Positions 52,022-59,990 of a DNA stretch of 60,796 nt are shown piece after piece. The translations under genes were made by a program, and so were the position numbers. How positions within the stretch are numbered: the first letter of the stretch is position 1; each line of letters begins with the position of its first letter. The notes beneath the pieces are model-generated. The model was given only the letters and a program-made list of their open reading frames with translations, was not told where the DNA came from and ran no database searches. Source of the DNA: Armatimonadota bacterium (GTDB lineage: Bacteria > Armatimonadota > Zipacnadia > JAUWAU01); assembly GCA_030601885.1 (NCBI GenBank), contig JAUWAU010000037.1, positions 1-60,796 on the forward strand. The letters run 5' to 3'.

Positions 52022-52297
52022 ATGGGGATATACGTATCGATACCAGGGCCGCTTCGCAGACATACTGGTGGGGCGGGCGAGATCGAGGCGGCCGGTTCCT
52101 CGGTGCAGGAGCTGTTGGCTAATCTGGCGACAGAGCACGAGGGCCTGTGCGACAGGTTGCTGGGCGAAGACGGCCGGATACGGCGATCCATCAACGTCTT
52201 CGTGAATCAGCAAAACATACGGCATCTCAGCGGACTCGACACCGCGCTGGCGGACGGCGACCGCGTCTCTATCGTGTCGGCGATAGCGGGCGGCTAG
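52022..52297 (+). CDS. CysO-like sulfur-carrier protein (MoaD/ThiS ubiquitin fold)
   Basis: A 91-residue beta-grasp protein ending in SAIAGG, the Gly-Gly that is adenylated and thiocarboxylated. The opening VSIPGPLRRHTGG and the stretch VFVNQQNIRHLSGLDTALAD match mycobacterial CysO closely as I recall that sequence, more than MoaD or ThiS. CysO-type carriers deliver sulfide as a thiocarboxylate for cysteine synthesis. ATG 52022 follows GGGGAGC. The gene leads a cluster with a regulator, a ThiF-type activator and a cysteine synthase, which fits this job. No JAMM peptidase (Mec) to release the cysteine is seen nearby. Confidence 0.85.
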   Translation: MGIYVSIPGPLRRHTGGAGEIEAAGSSVQELLANLATEHEGLCDRLLGEDGRIRRSINVFVNQQNIRHLSGLDTALADGDRVSIVSAIAGG

Positions 52298-52483
52298 CTG
52301 CGCCAGGAGGTGGCGGGCCCAGAGTGCAGACGGACCGCATTCCCGGGCAGGGATGCCGGCTGCGTGTCGGGGAGGAAACGCGGGTGCTGCCGGTTGGGGT
52401 GTTTCGGACGCGGGTGGGAATAGAAACCAGGCCCCCGTCTGTCAGATCGGACAACCCCCTACGTTGTTGCGGAGGCAATCCGG

Positions 52484-52927
52484 ATGCGAATAACGACACG
52501 AAGTCGCTATGGGGTGCGGGCGATGATGGAGCTGGCGCTCCGTGAGGGAACTGGCCGGGTGCAGGCGCAGGAGATCGCGGCGGCTCAGGACATCTCGCCG
52601 GGGTACTTGGAGCATCTCCTGGCGGCGCTGCGGAAGGCGTCCCTCGTGAGGAGCGTGCGGGGGCAGCACGGTGGATATGAGCTGGCACGGGCCGCGGAAC
52701 AGATCAACCTACGGGAGATCGTTGAGGCCCTCGAGGGGCCAATTGCGCCGCTGGAGTGCGTTGACGATAGCGCGTCGTGCGAGCGGGCGGATCGGTGCGC
52801 AGTGCGAGATGTGTGGTGCAATGTAGCCCACGCGGTGTCCCACACACTCGAGGAAATGAGCCTCGGCGCTCTGTGCCGTCGGCAAAGGGAATTGTGGGAA
52901 GCCTCGCCGCTGATGTTCCGCATCTAG
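52484..52927 (+). CDS. Rrf2-family transcriptional regulator (IscR/CysR-like)
   Basis: A 147-residue winged-helix regulator. The N-terminal HTH is typical (MRITTRSRYGVRAMMELAL; ISPGYLEHLLAALRKASLV; SVRGQHGGYELARA). Three Cys at 92, 99 and 105 (ECVDDSASCERADRC) closely match the iron-sulfur ligands of IscR (92, 98, 104), so it probably senses cluster or sulfur status. ATG 52484 follows GCGGAGGCAATCCG. It lies 186 bases after the carrier gene and 127 bases before the ThiF gene. It is probably the local repressor of the sulfur cluster; a short inverted repeat ACAAC-N7-GTTGT sits about 20 bases upstream of its start. Confidence 0.9.
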   Translation: MRITTRSRYGVRAMMELALREGTGRVQAQEIAAAQDISPGYLEHLLAALRKASLVRSVRGQHGGYELARAAEQINLREIVEALEGPIAPLECVDDSASCERADRCAVRDVWCNVAHAVSHTLEEMSLGALCRRQRELWEASPLMFRI

Positions 52928-53054
52928 CAGCATGGCCGCGCTCCCCGCTCGGCGCCTGGCGCCGTTACGGCTTCTGACTGCCGAAGCGCCAGTTTGGCGC
53001 TGCCGGCGACGCCGCGGCGGCAAGCGATGCCCATCGAGTGCTCGCGCAGAGAAG

Positions 53055-53912
53055 GTGACGGCGACGCCAGGGCCGGGCGGTCTTTCCGAGGAGCAGACCG
53101 AGCGCTACAGCCGCCACATCGTAATGCCCCAGATCGGCCGGCGCGGGCAGGCGAAGCTGCTGGCCGGCAGAGCCCTCATCATCGGTGCCGGGGGGCTGGG
53201 GTCGGCCAGTTCTCTGTACTTGGCGGGGGCGGGCGTGGGTGTCTTGGGCATCGTGGACAGCGACGATGTGGAGCTCAGCAATCTGCATCGTCAGATGCTG
53301 TACCGCACGGCCGACGTGGGCCGCCCGAAGGTGGAACGGGCCGCGGCGGCGCTCCGAGCGCGGAACGGCGACGTTGAGGTCGTATGCTATCGCCAGCGGC
53401 TGACGGCGGCGAACGCGGCCCAGATCATAGGCGCTAACTGGGATCTGGTAGTAGATTGCTCGGACAACTTCCCGGCGCGGTATCTAATCAACGACGCCTG
53501 CGTGTTGCTCGGGGTCCCGAACGTCCACGCCAGCGTGTTTCAATTCGAGGGGCAGGCAACGGTATTCATAGCCGGGGCCGGGCCTTGCTACCGGTGCGTG
53601 TATCCGGCGCCGCCGCCGTCCGGCGAGGTCGGAAGCTCGCGGGAAACTGGCCTGCTGGGCGTGCTTCCGGGTGTTCTCGGGGTCATTCAAGCCACCGAGG
53701 CGCTGAAGCTGCTTCTGGACATCGGGAGACCCCTGGTCGGGCGCCTATTGACGTACGACGCTTTGAGCATGAGGTTCCAGGAGTTCGAGGTCCGGCGCGA
53801 TCCGTCATGTGCGGTGTGCGGCAAAGGGTCGTCCACAACCCAGCTAACCGATCACGAGCACCGTGCCGAGCAGCGACACGGGGGACCCGGCGGCAGGAGG
53901 GGAGCGGGATAG
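53055..53912 (+). CDS. ThiF/MoeB/HesA-family adenylyltransferase
   Basis: A 285-residue E1-like enzyme that adenylates the C-terminal Gly of a sulfur carrier. The opening LSEEQTERYSRHIVMPQIG, nucleotide site LIIGAGGLGSASSLY, NLHRQMLYRTADVG and VVDCSDNFPARYLINDAC are canonical. The zinc tetrad is complete: CYRCVYP and CAVCG. There is no C-terminal rhodanese domain, so sulfur must arrive another way. The start is uncertain. I use GTG 53055, since the family domain begins ten residues later and the frame upstream (from ATG 52932) is Arg-rich and unlike the family. A Gln/His/Gly-rich tail of about 25 residues follows the zinc site. Its natural partner is the CysO-like carrier. Confidence 0.88.
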   Translation: MTATPGPGGLSEEQTERYSRHIVMPQIGRRGQAKLLAGRALIIGAGGLGSASSLYLAGAGVGVLGIVDSDDVELSNLHRQMLYRTADVGRPKVERAAAALRARNGDVEVVCYRQRLTAANAAQIIGANWDLVVDCSDNFPARYLINDACVLLGVPNVHASVFQFEGQATVFIAGAGPCYRCVYPAPPPSGEVGSSRETGLLGVLPGVLGVIQATEALKLLLDIGRPLVGRLLTYDALSMRFQEFEVRRDPSCAVCGKGSSTTQLTDHEHRAEQRHGGPGGRRGAG

Positions 53913-53969
53913 CTGAGAGCCCCCGCCGCAGACGTTCCTGATGATCGGAGCTGGCGCGTCAAGGAGGAC

Positions 53970-54905
53970 ATGGCATTGGCGAGAATTGCGAGCGACATCA
54001 CGTGCCTAATGGGCAATACACCGCTGGTTCGCCTCAACAGGATAACCGAGGGCATTGATGCCACCGTACTGGCCAAGCTGGAATTCTTCAATCCTGCCGC
54101 CAGCGTCAAGGACCGCATTGGGGTGAGCATGATCGAGGCGGCAGAGGGGGAGGGGAAGATCACTCCGGGCGAGACCGTGGTGATCGAGCCGACAAGCGGG
54201 AACACCGGCGTGGCGCTGGCGTTCGTGTGCGCCGCGAAGGGGTACCGGCTCATCCTCACCATGCCCGACACCATGACAATCGAGCGACGGCGGCTTCTGA
54301 CGGCGTACGGAGCGGAGGTGGTGCTGACGGCCGGCGAGGATGGCATGCAGGGCGCGGTCGCCAAAGCCGAAGAGCTGGTGGCCTCAACGCCGAACGCGTT
54401 CATGCCACAGCAATTCAATAACCCCGCCAACCCGGAGATACATCGAGAGACGACCGCCCTGGAGATCTGGCGGGACACCGACGGGGAGCTCGACATATTC
54501 GTGGCCGGCGTCGGCACGGGTGGTACGATCACCGGAGTGGCGCAGGCACTGAAGCCGAAGCTGCCCCACTTGAAGTGCATCGCCGTTGAGCCGGCTGCCT
54601 CGCCAGTGCTGTCCGGCGGGCAGGCGGGGCCCCACAAGATCCAGGGCATCGGCGCTGGTTTTGTCCCCGACGTGCTGGAGCTGCCGCTGGTGGACGAGAT
54701 CTTCCTGGTGAGCAACGAGGAAGCTGCCGCGATGACGCGGCGCCTGACACGCGAAGAGGGGATTCTGTGCGGCATCTCCTCGGGTGCTGCCGCCCATGCC
54801 GCCATCGAAGTGGCCAAGCGACCGGAGAGCGCGGACAAGACGATCGTCGTCGTCCTCCCGGACACGGGTGAGCGCTATCTGAGCACGGATCTGTTCGACG
54901 AATAG
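53970..54905 (+). CDS. cysK: Cysteine synthase (CysK type)
   Basis: A 311-residue fold-type II PLP enzyme making cysteine from O-acetylserine (or O-phosphoserine) and a sulfur donor. The Schiff-base Lys is K47 in NPAASVKDRIGVSM, the substrate loop is EPTSGNTGVALAF and the PLP-phosphate loop is GVGTGGTITGV. SGGQAGPHKIQGIGAGFVP is the CysK-type segment, absent from CysM enzymes that use CysO. ATG 53970 follows AAGGAGGAC, 57 bases after the ThiF gene. The context with a CysO-like carrier and ThiF suggests that it may accept a protein thiocarboxylate rather than free sulfide; this is inference. Confidence 0.92.
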   Translation: MALARIASDITCLMGNTPLVRLNRITEGIDATVLAKLEFFNPAASVKDRIGVSMIEAAEGEGKITPGETVVIEPTSGNTGVALAFVCAAKGYRLILTMPDTMTIERRRLLTAYGAEVVLTAGEDGMQGAVAKAEELVASTPNAFMPQQFNNPANPEIHRETTALEIWRDTDGELDIFVAGVGTGGTITGVAQALKPKLPHLKCIAVEPAASPVLSGGQAGPHKIQGIGAGFVPDVLELPLVDEIFLVSNEEAAAMTRRLTREEGILCGISSGAAAHAAIEVAKRPESADKTIVVVLPDTGERYLSTDLFDE

Positions 54906-54921
54906 CAACCATGTGACCACG

Positions 54922-54951
54922 TTGACAGCGCCACCTCACAGACGCTATCAT
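54922..54951 (+). promoter_or_regulatory. Predicted sigma-70 promoter of thi4
   Basis: TTGACA (54922-54927) and TATCAT (54946-54951), spacer 18, in the 93-base gap after cysK. It would start transcription near 54958, about 40 bases before the ATG, so thi4 can be expressed separately from the sulfur cluster. Confidence 0.6.
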
Positions 54952-54998
54952 GCGACCTGGGCAAGACTTGAGGTGGCTTGACAAGGAGGAGTCGGAAC

Positions 54999-55829
54999 AT
55001 GACTCAATTCGCGGCGGCTAGCGAAAGCCAGATTACCAAGACCATAGTCGAGCGCTTCGCCAGCGACCTCGTCGATTCGGTGGAGGGCGATGTCGTTATT
55101 GTGGGGGCCGGCCCCGCGGGGCTGACGGCGGCACGGGATCTCGCCCTGGCGGGCCATAAGGCATTGCTCATCGAGCGCAACAACTACCTCGGCGGCGGCT
55201 TCTGGATCGGCGGCTACCTGATGAACACGGTAACGGTACGCGCGCCGGGCCAGGAGGTGCTCGACGAAATCGGCGTGCCCTACGATGAGGTGGCGCCGGG
55301 TCTGTACGCCGCCCTGGGGCCGCACGCCTGCAGCAAGCTCATTGGCGCCACCTTCGACGCGGGAGCGAAGGTGCTGAACATGACGTCATTTGACGATGTC
55401 GTGCTCGGCGAGGACGACCGCGTCCGGGGGGCGGTCATCAACTGGACTCCTGTTGAGGCGCTGCCGCGCGCCATTTCGTGCGTCGATCCCGTCGCCGTGG
55501 AGGCGAAGGTCCTCATCGATGCCTCCGGCCACGACGCGGTGGTGGCGACGGCGCTGCAGAAGCGCGACATTATGAGCCTCGAGGGCATGGGCGGGATGTG
55601 GGTGAACAAGTCTGAGGATGCTATCGTCGAGCACACCCGGGAGGCACATCCGGGCCTGATTGTCGCCGGCATGGCGGTCTCCACGGTGTACGGCCTCCCA
55701 CGGATGGGGCCCACATTCGGCGCCATGTTGCTTTCCGGCAAGAAGGCGGCCGAGGAGGCATTGCGCATCATCCGCGCGCACGGCGAGCCGGTTGGCGTCC
55801 AGCCGGCAGAGCGTGCCGCGGCGAGCTAG
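54999..55829 (+). CDS. thi4: Thi4-family thiazole synthase carrying an active-site Cys
   Basis: A 276-residue protein of the Thi4 family, which makes the ADP-thiazole precursor of thiamine from NAD and glycine. The dinucleotide site is DVVIVGAGPAGLTAARDLAL; ERNNYLGGGFWIGG, VLIDASGHDA and the closing GLPRMGPTFGAMLLSGKKAA are diagnostic. C161 in AISCVDPVAVEAK aligns with the sulfur-donating Cys of yeast Thi4, whereas sulfide-dependent archaeal enzymes have His there. So this copy may act as a single-turnover enzyme, or use the Cys as a relay. ATG 54999 follows AAGGAGGAGTCGGAAC. The sulfur-carrier cluster just upstream is a plausible sulfur source. Confidence 0.9.
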   Translation: MTQFAAASESQITKTIVERFASDLVDSVEGDVVIVGAGPAGLTAARDLALAGHKALLIERNNYLGGGFWIGGYLMNTVTVRAPGQEVLDEIGVPYDEVAPGLYAALGPHACSKLIGATFDAGAKVLNMTSFDDVVLGEDDRVRGAVINWTPVEALPRAISCVDPVAVEAKVLIDASGHDAVVATALQKRDIMSLEGMGGMWVNKSEDAIVEHTREAHPGLIVAGMAVSTVYGLPRMGPTFGAMLLSGKKAAEEALRIIRAHGEPVGVQPAERAAAS

Positions 55830-56221
55830 CCCGGCACGCAGAGCAGTTCCCGACGGCCGCTGCCGTCCTCAGGGCCAGGTCTTCGCATTGAGCATCCTGT
55901 GGCGGATGTGCTGACTGGCGCCTCGTGTGCGGCCTCGCGAGCCAGGTTGGCCCTCGGACCAGTTTTGCGCGTACGGCGGCCCGTCAAGCCGGTCAACTCG
56001 GCCGTGCAGGCCCGGACCGTGCACAACCTGAGCACCTGCAACTGCAAGAGGGCTGCGGCTGGTCGGGATCGACAAGGCGGCTGGGGGCCTCGTCTACTGC
56101 ACCGTTGGGGCGCCATCTGTCCGCTGTGGCGAGTCCCCGTCGAGACGGCTGGCCACGCATCAGTCTGTGGGCGAGAGCATCGGGCTGTCGCGCGCTGCTA
56201 CCAACGAAGGAGAAGAACTAC
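55830..56221. other. Intergenic region, no gene or clear promoter seen
   Basis: About 390 bases of GC-rich sequence between thi4 and the small first gene of the kinase-protease set. I see no good promoter or coding frame here; transcription of the following genes must start here or read through from thi4. Confidence 0.4.
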
Positions 56222-56482
56222 ATGGACGAGAACGTCGTCCAGCAAGTCGACGCCGAACTCCGCGAGCTCGCCGACGAGATCGCTCTCATGGCACAGGAGA
56301 TGGGCAAGTTCGCACCAGCCGGGGCGGAGGCCAGAGCGCCCTTTGGCTTCGCTTGGCGGCGGCTCAAATCGGTCCAGAGGTTGTTGACTGACGCAGAAGC
56401 GAGTGTCTCGGGGTTCTCACTTACCCTCGGCATCGGAGTAAGCGTCACGATCAACTTCTCCCTCCGGGATTCCGATGGATGA
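56222..56482 (+). CDS. Small protein of unknown function, first gene of the kinase-receiver-protease set
   Basis: An 86-residue protein. ATG 56222 follows AACGAAGGAGAAGAACTAC, a strong ribosome site. Residues 1-30 and 45-62 look helical (VDAELRELADEIALMAQEMG; WRRLKSVQRLLTDAEA). Residues 63-82 are alternating beta-strand (SGFSLTLGIGVSVTINFSLR). The helix-plus-strands layout with a hydrophobic strand near the C-terminus is distantly reminiscent of small effector-associated domains found with peptidases in bacterial conflict systems, but I cannot assign it to a family. It lies 30 bases upstream of the kinase gene. It could be the sensor adaptor, the inhibitor or the substrate of the protease. 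Confidence 0.7.
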   Translation: MDENVVQQVDAELRELADEIALMAQEMGKFAPAGAEARAPFGFAWRRLKSVQRLLTDAEASVSGFSLTLGIGVSVTINFSLRDSDG

Positions 56483-56512
56483 GAGGGTACCGGGCACGAA
56501 GGGGGTGGCGAA

Positions 56513-59341
56513 TTGCGAAGTCGGGTAGAGAACGAGTGGGTCCTCACCGCCGTGATGGAACTCCTGGCGGAAGTCTTGCGTTTCCGGTCCCACGGTATCC
56601 TCCTGTGCCACGGTTGGGGCGAAGGAACGCGAGGACACGGGTGGGGCTACGTTGAGGGGATTCCCCCAACAGACGAACGTGAGCATGAATCGGCTGTAGA
56701 TCAGGTGTCATTTGTCAGGTATTTCAGACGATACGGGCAGGACGCTACCCAGGTAGTTCCGGATATCGCGGCGGAGCGGAGGCCGCTTTTCCGCGCGCGT
56801 CGTCTGCGGCAGCTCAAGAGGGGCCAATCAACGCACCTCCGCATTCCGCTGTCTTTCCGGGACGAACTGAGGGCAGTGGTTGTCTTGGAGCGGGAGTGTA
56901 CGCAGCGGTTCAGCGGGTTGGAGGCGGCATTGGCACTCGCCGCGGTTCGCAGCGTAGGCCGAGTCTGGTCTCGCGGGCAGGGCAGGGCGCCTCTTCGCGC
57001 GCTCAAGGCGGCAGTCTGTGACGCCCGATTCGGGGTACTAGGCTGCGACGTGGCCAACGTGTCTGGAGTCCTGGCAGAATACATCACAGCACTCGAAAGA
57101 CTGGAGCCGAGAGTGGACTGCGCGTGTTTTGTCCCCGGCGCCCGGGCGGTGAGTCTCGTCTGCGAGGCCCACAGCAGTGAGTGTCCGGGGAGAGCCACTC
57201 GCCCGCTATCACTGGCTCGGAACAGGCAACATCCGCTCGCGCGCGCATTTCGATGGGGCCGGTTCTATGCTACCATTGGGGGTACCCCGGTGAGAGTGCG
57301 CTCGCTACGTGGCCTCCCGGACCCGAAGGAAGTCTTCATCCCTCTAGTGATGCGGGAAAACGTTGAGGGCGTGTTGTGGGCTCGTCGCCGGGGGCGGGCC
57401 GCCCTCTCCCAAGATGAGATGAACAGCGTTCTTGTGCTTGCAGGTGTGGGTGCTCAAGTGCTGGCCTGGTCGGCGGCCGCACGAAGGCGGAAGCAGGGCG
57501 AGGATGAATTGGCCCAGATAATCGATGCGGTCGGCGACGAGCTTGCTGTTCTGGACATGGACTGGAGAATCACGCTGGCGAACGCGGCGAAGCGACGCGC
57601 ATTTGGGGAGGACATCGTGGGCAAGCGGTGCTGGGTAGTATTCGAGCGGAACTTCAAGCAGCGCGGACCGTGCCCCAATTGCCCGAGCGAATTGGCCAGG
57701 CGTCGCCGGGAAACTGTGGAGGCCGTGGTATACCCGGACGCGGAGAACCCGGCGGTGGAGATTACGGCCGCCCCTCTCGAGATAGATGGCAGTCTCATGG
57801 GTGTCGTCGAGGTCGTCCGCGACGTGCGCGCACGCGAGGCTATGATCAGGAGCTTCGCAGCGCTCGAGCAGGCCAGGAGTTTCGATGAGCTGTGCGAGCG
57901 CGCCGCAGAGACGCTCGTGGGAATGGGACTGGCCAGAGCCCGGGTGTACCGGGCGGATCCTGAGACCGGTGATCTGGCGGGTCACTGCACAGCGGGGGCC
58001 GCGCTTTCTAGAGTCAAGTTCCGTGGGTTCCGGGGTGAGCACTCCATCTACCGTCCCAGGTTCTTCCGTCGTGGCGTCGTGCCTGTCCTTTTCGTCCGCG
58101 CCGGCGCAGAATCCTTGGCAGCCAAGTCGGAGCAGTGGCCGGTGGTGAAGGTCGATACAGTGGCGGACGAGCGGCTGCTCGAGAAGGAGGACGTAATCGA
58201 ATGGGTAGACATTCCCATCTTCGTGGGTCGGACATTAGTTGCTAAAATATCGGGCGACAAGAAGGGCAGCCGGGAGCGCATTCAGTGGCACGAGATGCAG
58301 TTGTTCAGAGCCCTATGCGAATTCCTCTGCGTTGCCTTTGCACGGGCGGAAGCGTTCGCTGTCATAGAGCGAGGAGTGGCCCAGCAGCCAATGGCCGAGG
58401 TGGGGATGCTCGCGGAGGGGATCATCCACGAGGTCTCCGGCCCCACGAGCTCCATGGCCACCTCGCTCCAGACAGTTTCGGAAAGGCTGGAGGAGCTCCT
58501 GCACCTGCTTCGAGACGCCCCCTGGGAGCGCATCGACGCCCGGACGATCCGGAGCATGGGTGCCTCATTGTGCGAGGTGTGGGAGCGGCCTGGGAGAACC
58601 CTCGAGCCTAGGGAGACCACTTGTGCACGCCGTCGGGTTTCCCTGATGCTGCGGCGCGCTGGTTTGCCGGCGGACAAGGCTATCGCTCGTCGGTTGGCTG
58701 CGCTGACCGGGACCCGGTATATCGCCGCCGCCATCAAAGGGTCCAAGGCGCTGGGCACACTCGACCCGTTGAGGATCCTCGCGGGTATTGCCGATCTCGG
58801 GGCCACCCTCGGCAACATGGGCGCGTCGGTCGCCCGCGTGAGGGAGATCATCCATGCCATGTGGGCGTTGGCCCCGGAGAAGGGGGCGCGGGAGACAGTG
58901 GCGAATGTGAACGAGACCCTTCGGGCTGCATTGCTCCTCGTGGAGTCCAGAACCACAAAGGGCGTGAAGCTGACGACGAGCCTTGCGCGCGGGGGCATGA
59001 AGATTAGATGCCTCCCTTCGGGCCTCACGTATGTGTGGCTGTGCTTGCTCAACAATGCCTTGGATGCGATAGGAACCGCAGGGCGGGTGCACGTCTCCAC
59101 TAGGCGCTCTCCCAGGGAAATACGGGTCGCTGTCAGCAATGACGGCCCACAGATCCCGGCAAAGCTCGTCGCGCGCATCTTCCAACCGGGATACACAACC
59201 AAGGACGGGCAAAGCGGCCTCGGACTGGCAGTCGCCGACCGCCTGGTACGAGATGTGCATCGTGGGGAGATCGCGGTATCGTCAACGCATGGGCGGACTC
59301 GGTTCACAGTGATATTGCCCAACAGGGAGGGGACTCGTTGA
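56513..59341 (+). CDS. Large multi-sensor histidine kinase (GAF-like/PAS)
   Basis: A 942-residue soluble kinase starting at TTG 56513, four bases after GGGGGTGG. Two GAF-like regions (about 1-155 and 180-320) precede a PAS domain (333-440; ELAVLDMDWRITLANAAKR; CWVVFERNFKQRGPCPNC), then a third GAF-like region (445-615). The phospho-acceptor is H639 in AEGIIHEVSGPTSSMATSL. About 85 residues (668-752) are inserted between the two dimerisation helices, as in some kinases with a REERARRR-type insert; here ETTCARRRVSLMLRRAGLPA. The ATPase is complete: N box CLLNNALDAI, G1 VSNDGPQIP, F box IFQPGYTTK, G2 GQSGLGLAVADRL. No membrane segment is seen, so it likely senses an internal signal. Its stop overlaps the receiver start. 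Confidence 0.88.
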   Translation: MRSRVENEWVLTAVMELLAEVLRFRSHGILLCHGWGEGTRGHGWGYVEGIPPTDEREHESAVDQVSFVRYFRRYGQDATQVVPDIAAERRPLFRARRLRQLKRGQSTHLRIPLSFRDELRAVVVLERECTQRFSGLEAALALAAVRSVGRVWSRGQGRAPLRALKAAVCDARFGVLGCDVANVSGVLAEYITALERLEPRVDCACFVPGARAVSLVCEAHSSECPGRATRPLSLARNRQHPLARAFRWGRFYATIGGTPVRVRSLRGLPDPKEVFIPLVMRENVEGVLWARRRGRAALSQDEMNSVLVLAGVGAQVLAWSAAARRRKQGEDELAQIIDAVGDELAVLDMDWRITLANAAKRRAFGEDIVGKRCWVVFERNFKQRGPCPNCPSELARRRRETVEAVVYPDAENPAVEITAAPLEIDGSLMGVVEVVRDVRAREAMIRSFAALEQARSFDELCERAAETLVGMGLARARVYRADPETGDLAGHCTAGAALSRVKFRGFRGEHSIYRPRFFRRGVVPVLFVRAGAESLAAKSEQWPVVKVDTVADERLLEKEDVIEWVDIPIFVGRTLVAKISGDKKGSRERIQWHEMQLFRALCEFLCVAFARAEAFAVIERGVAQQPMAEVGMLAEGIIHEVSGPTSSMATSLQTVSERLEELLHLLRDAPWERIDARTIRSMGASLCEVWERPGRTLEPRETTCARRRVSLMLRRAGLPADKAIARRLAALTGTRYIAAAIKGSKALGTLDPLRILAGIADLGATLGNMGASVARVREIIHAMWALAPEKGARETVANVNETLRAALLLVESRTTKGVKLTTSLARGGMKIRCLPSGLTYVWLCLLNNALDAIGTAGRVHVSTRRSPREIRVAVSNDGPQIPAKLVARIFQPGYTTKDGQSGLGLAVADRLVRDVHRGEIAVSSTHGRTRFTVILPNREGTR

Positions 59342-59964
59342 AGGCTATCATTCTAATCGATGACAGGCTTGATGAAGTCGCGGCCTTGGAGACGTTTCTG
59401 GCGGATCGCCTAGAACCTGAGGGCTTCGAAGTACTCGGCTACACCGATCCTGTACAAGCCGTGAAGGCGTTGACCGCACGGCCTGACGTGGAGCCACACG
59501 TCCTTGTCATCGACTACAGAATGCCGGACTGCGACGTGGCGGAAAGCGCGATGATGCCGTTTCGCGAGCAGTGGCGGGAATGCAAGATCCTCCTTCTAAC
59601 GGGGCAGGCTAGCCTCTCGGAGGTCGGCGACCTCTCCCGGCGCGGGCTTATCGATGACGTCTTGGACAAAGCCGGCACGCCCGACGATGTAGCCGCGAAG
59701 GTTCGCGGGCTGCTGAGAAGACGCAAAACCGACTTGCTACCAAAGGTCGAGAAGTGGCTGCGGGCGAGCCCCCGTCGAGACGAACCGCGCTTTGTGCTCG
59801 CAGATGCCGAAGGGGAGACGAGGATTTCAGCGATGGACATGGTGCGCGAACTTAGAGAGGGGACCAAGTTGGGCGACAGGATGCTCGACGCAGCCATGCG
59901 AATAATAGAACGCACGCTAGAACAGGCAAGCGAGACGGCAGACCAGATCGACGACAGTGAATAG
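59338..59964 (+). CDS. Stand-alone receiver protein with helical C-terminal extension
   Basis: A 208-residue response regulator. TTG 59338 overlaps the kinase stop (TTGA), with GGGAGGGG five bases upstream, so the pair is translationally coupled. All receiver residues are present: acidic pair D8-D9 (ILIDDRLDEV), phospho-Asp D59 (VLVIDYRMPDCD), T88 (LLLTGQAS) and K111 (VLDKAGTP). After about residue 130 there is no DNA-binding domain, only an ~80-residue mostly helical tail (ISAMDMVRELREGTKLGDRM; MRIIERTLEQASETADQIDD). Output is therefore likely through protein contact. The caspase-like protease encoded 26 bases downstream is the obvious candidate partner. Confidence 0.9.
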   Translation: MKAIILIDDRLDEVAALETFLADRLEPEGFEVLGYTDPVQAVKALTARPDVEPHVLVIDYRMPDCDVAESAMMPFREQWRECKILLLTGQASLSEVGDLSRRGLIDDVLDKAGTPDDVAAKVRGLLRRRKTDLLPKVEKWLRASPRRDEPRFVLADAEGETRISAMDMVRELREGTKLGDRMLDAAMRIIERTLEQASETADQIDDSE

Positions 59965-59990
59965 CAGGCACCCTCAGGGAGGCTAGGCGC

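Noticed and set aside
54906..54998. Possible TPP riboswitch before thi4
   Set aside because: The gap is only 93 bases and contains a plain promoter and ribosome site, without the TPP aptamer core.
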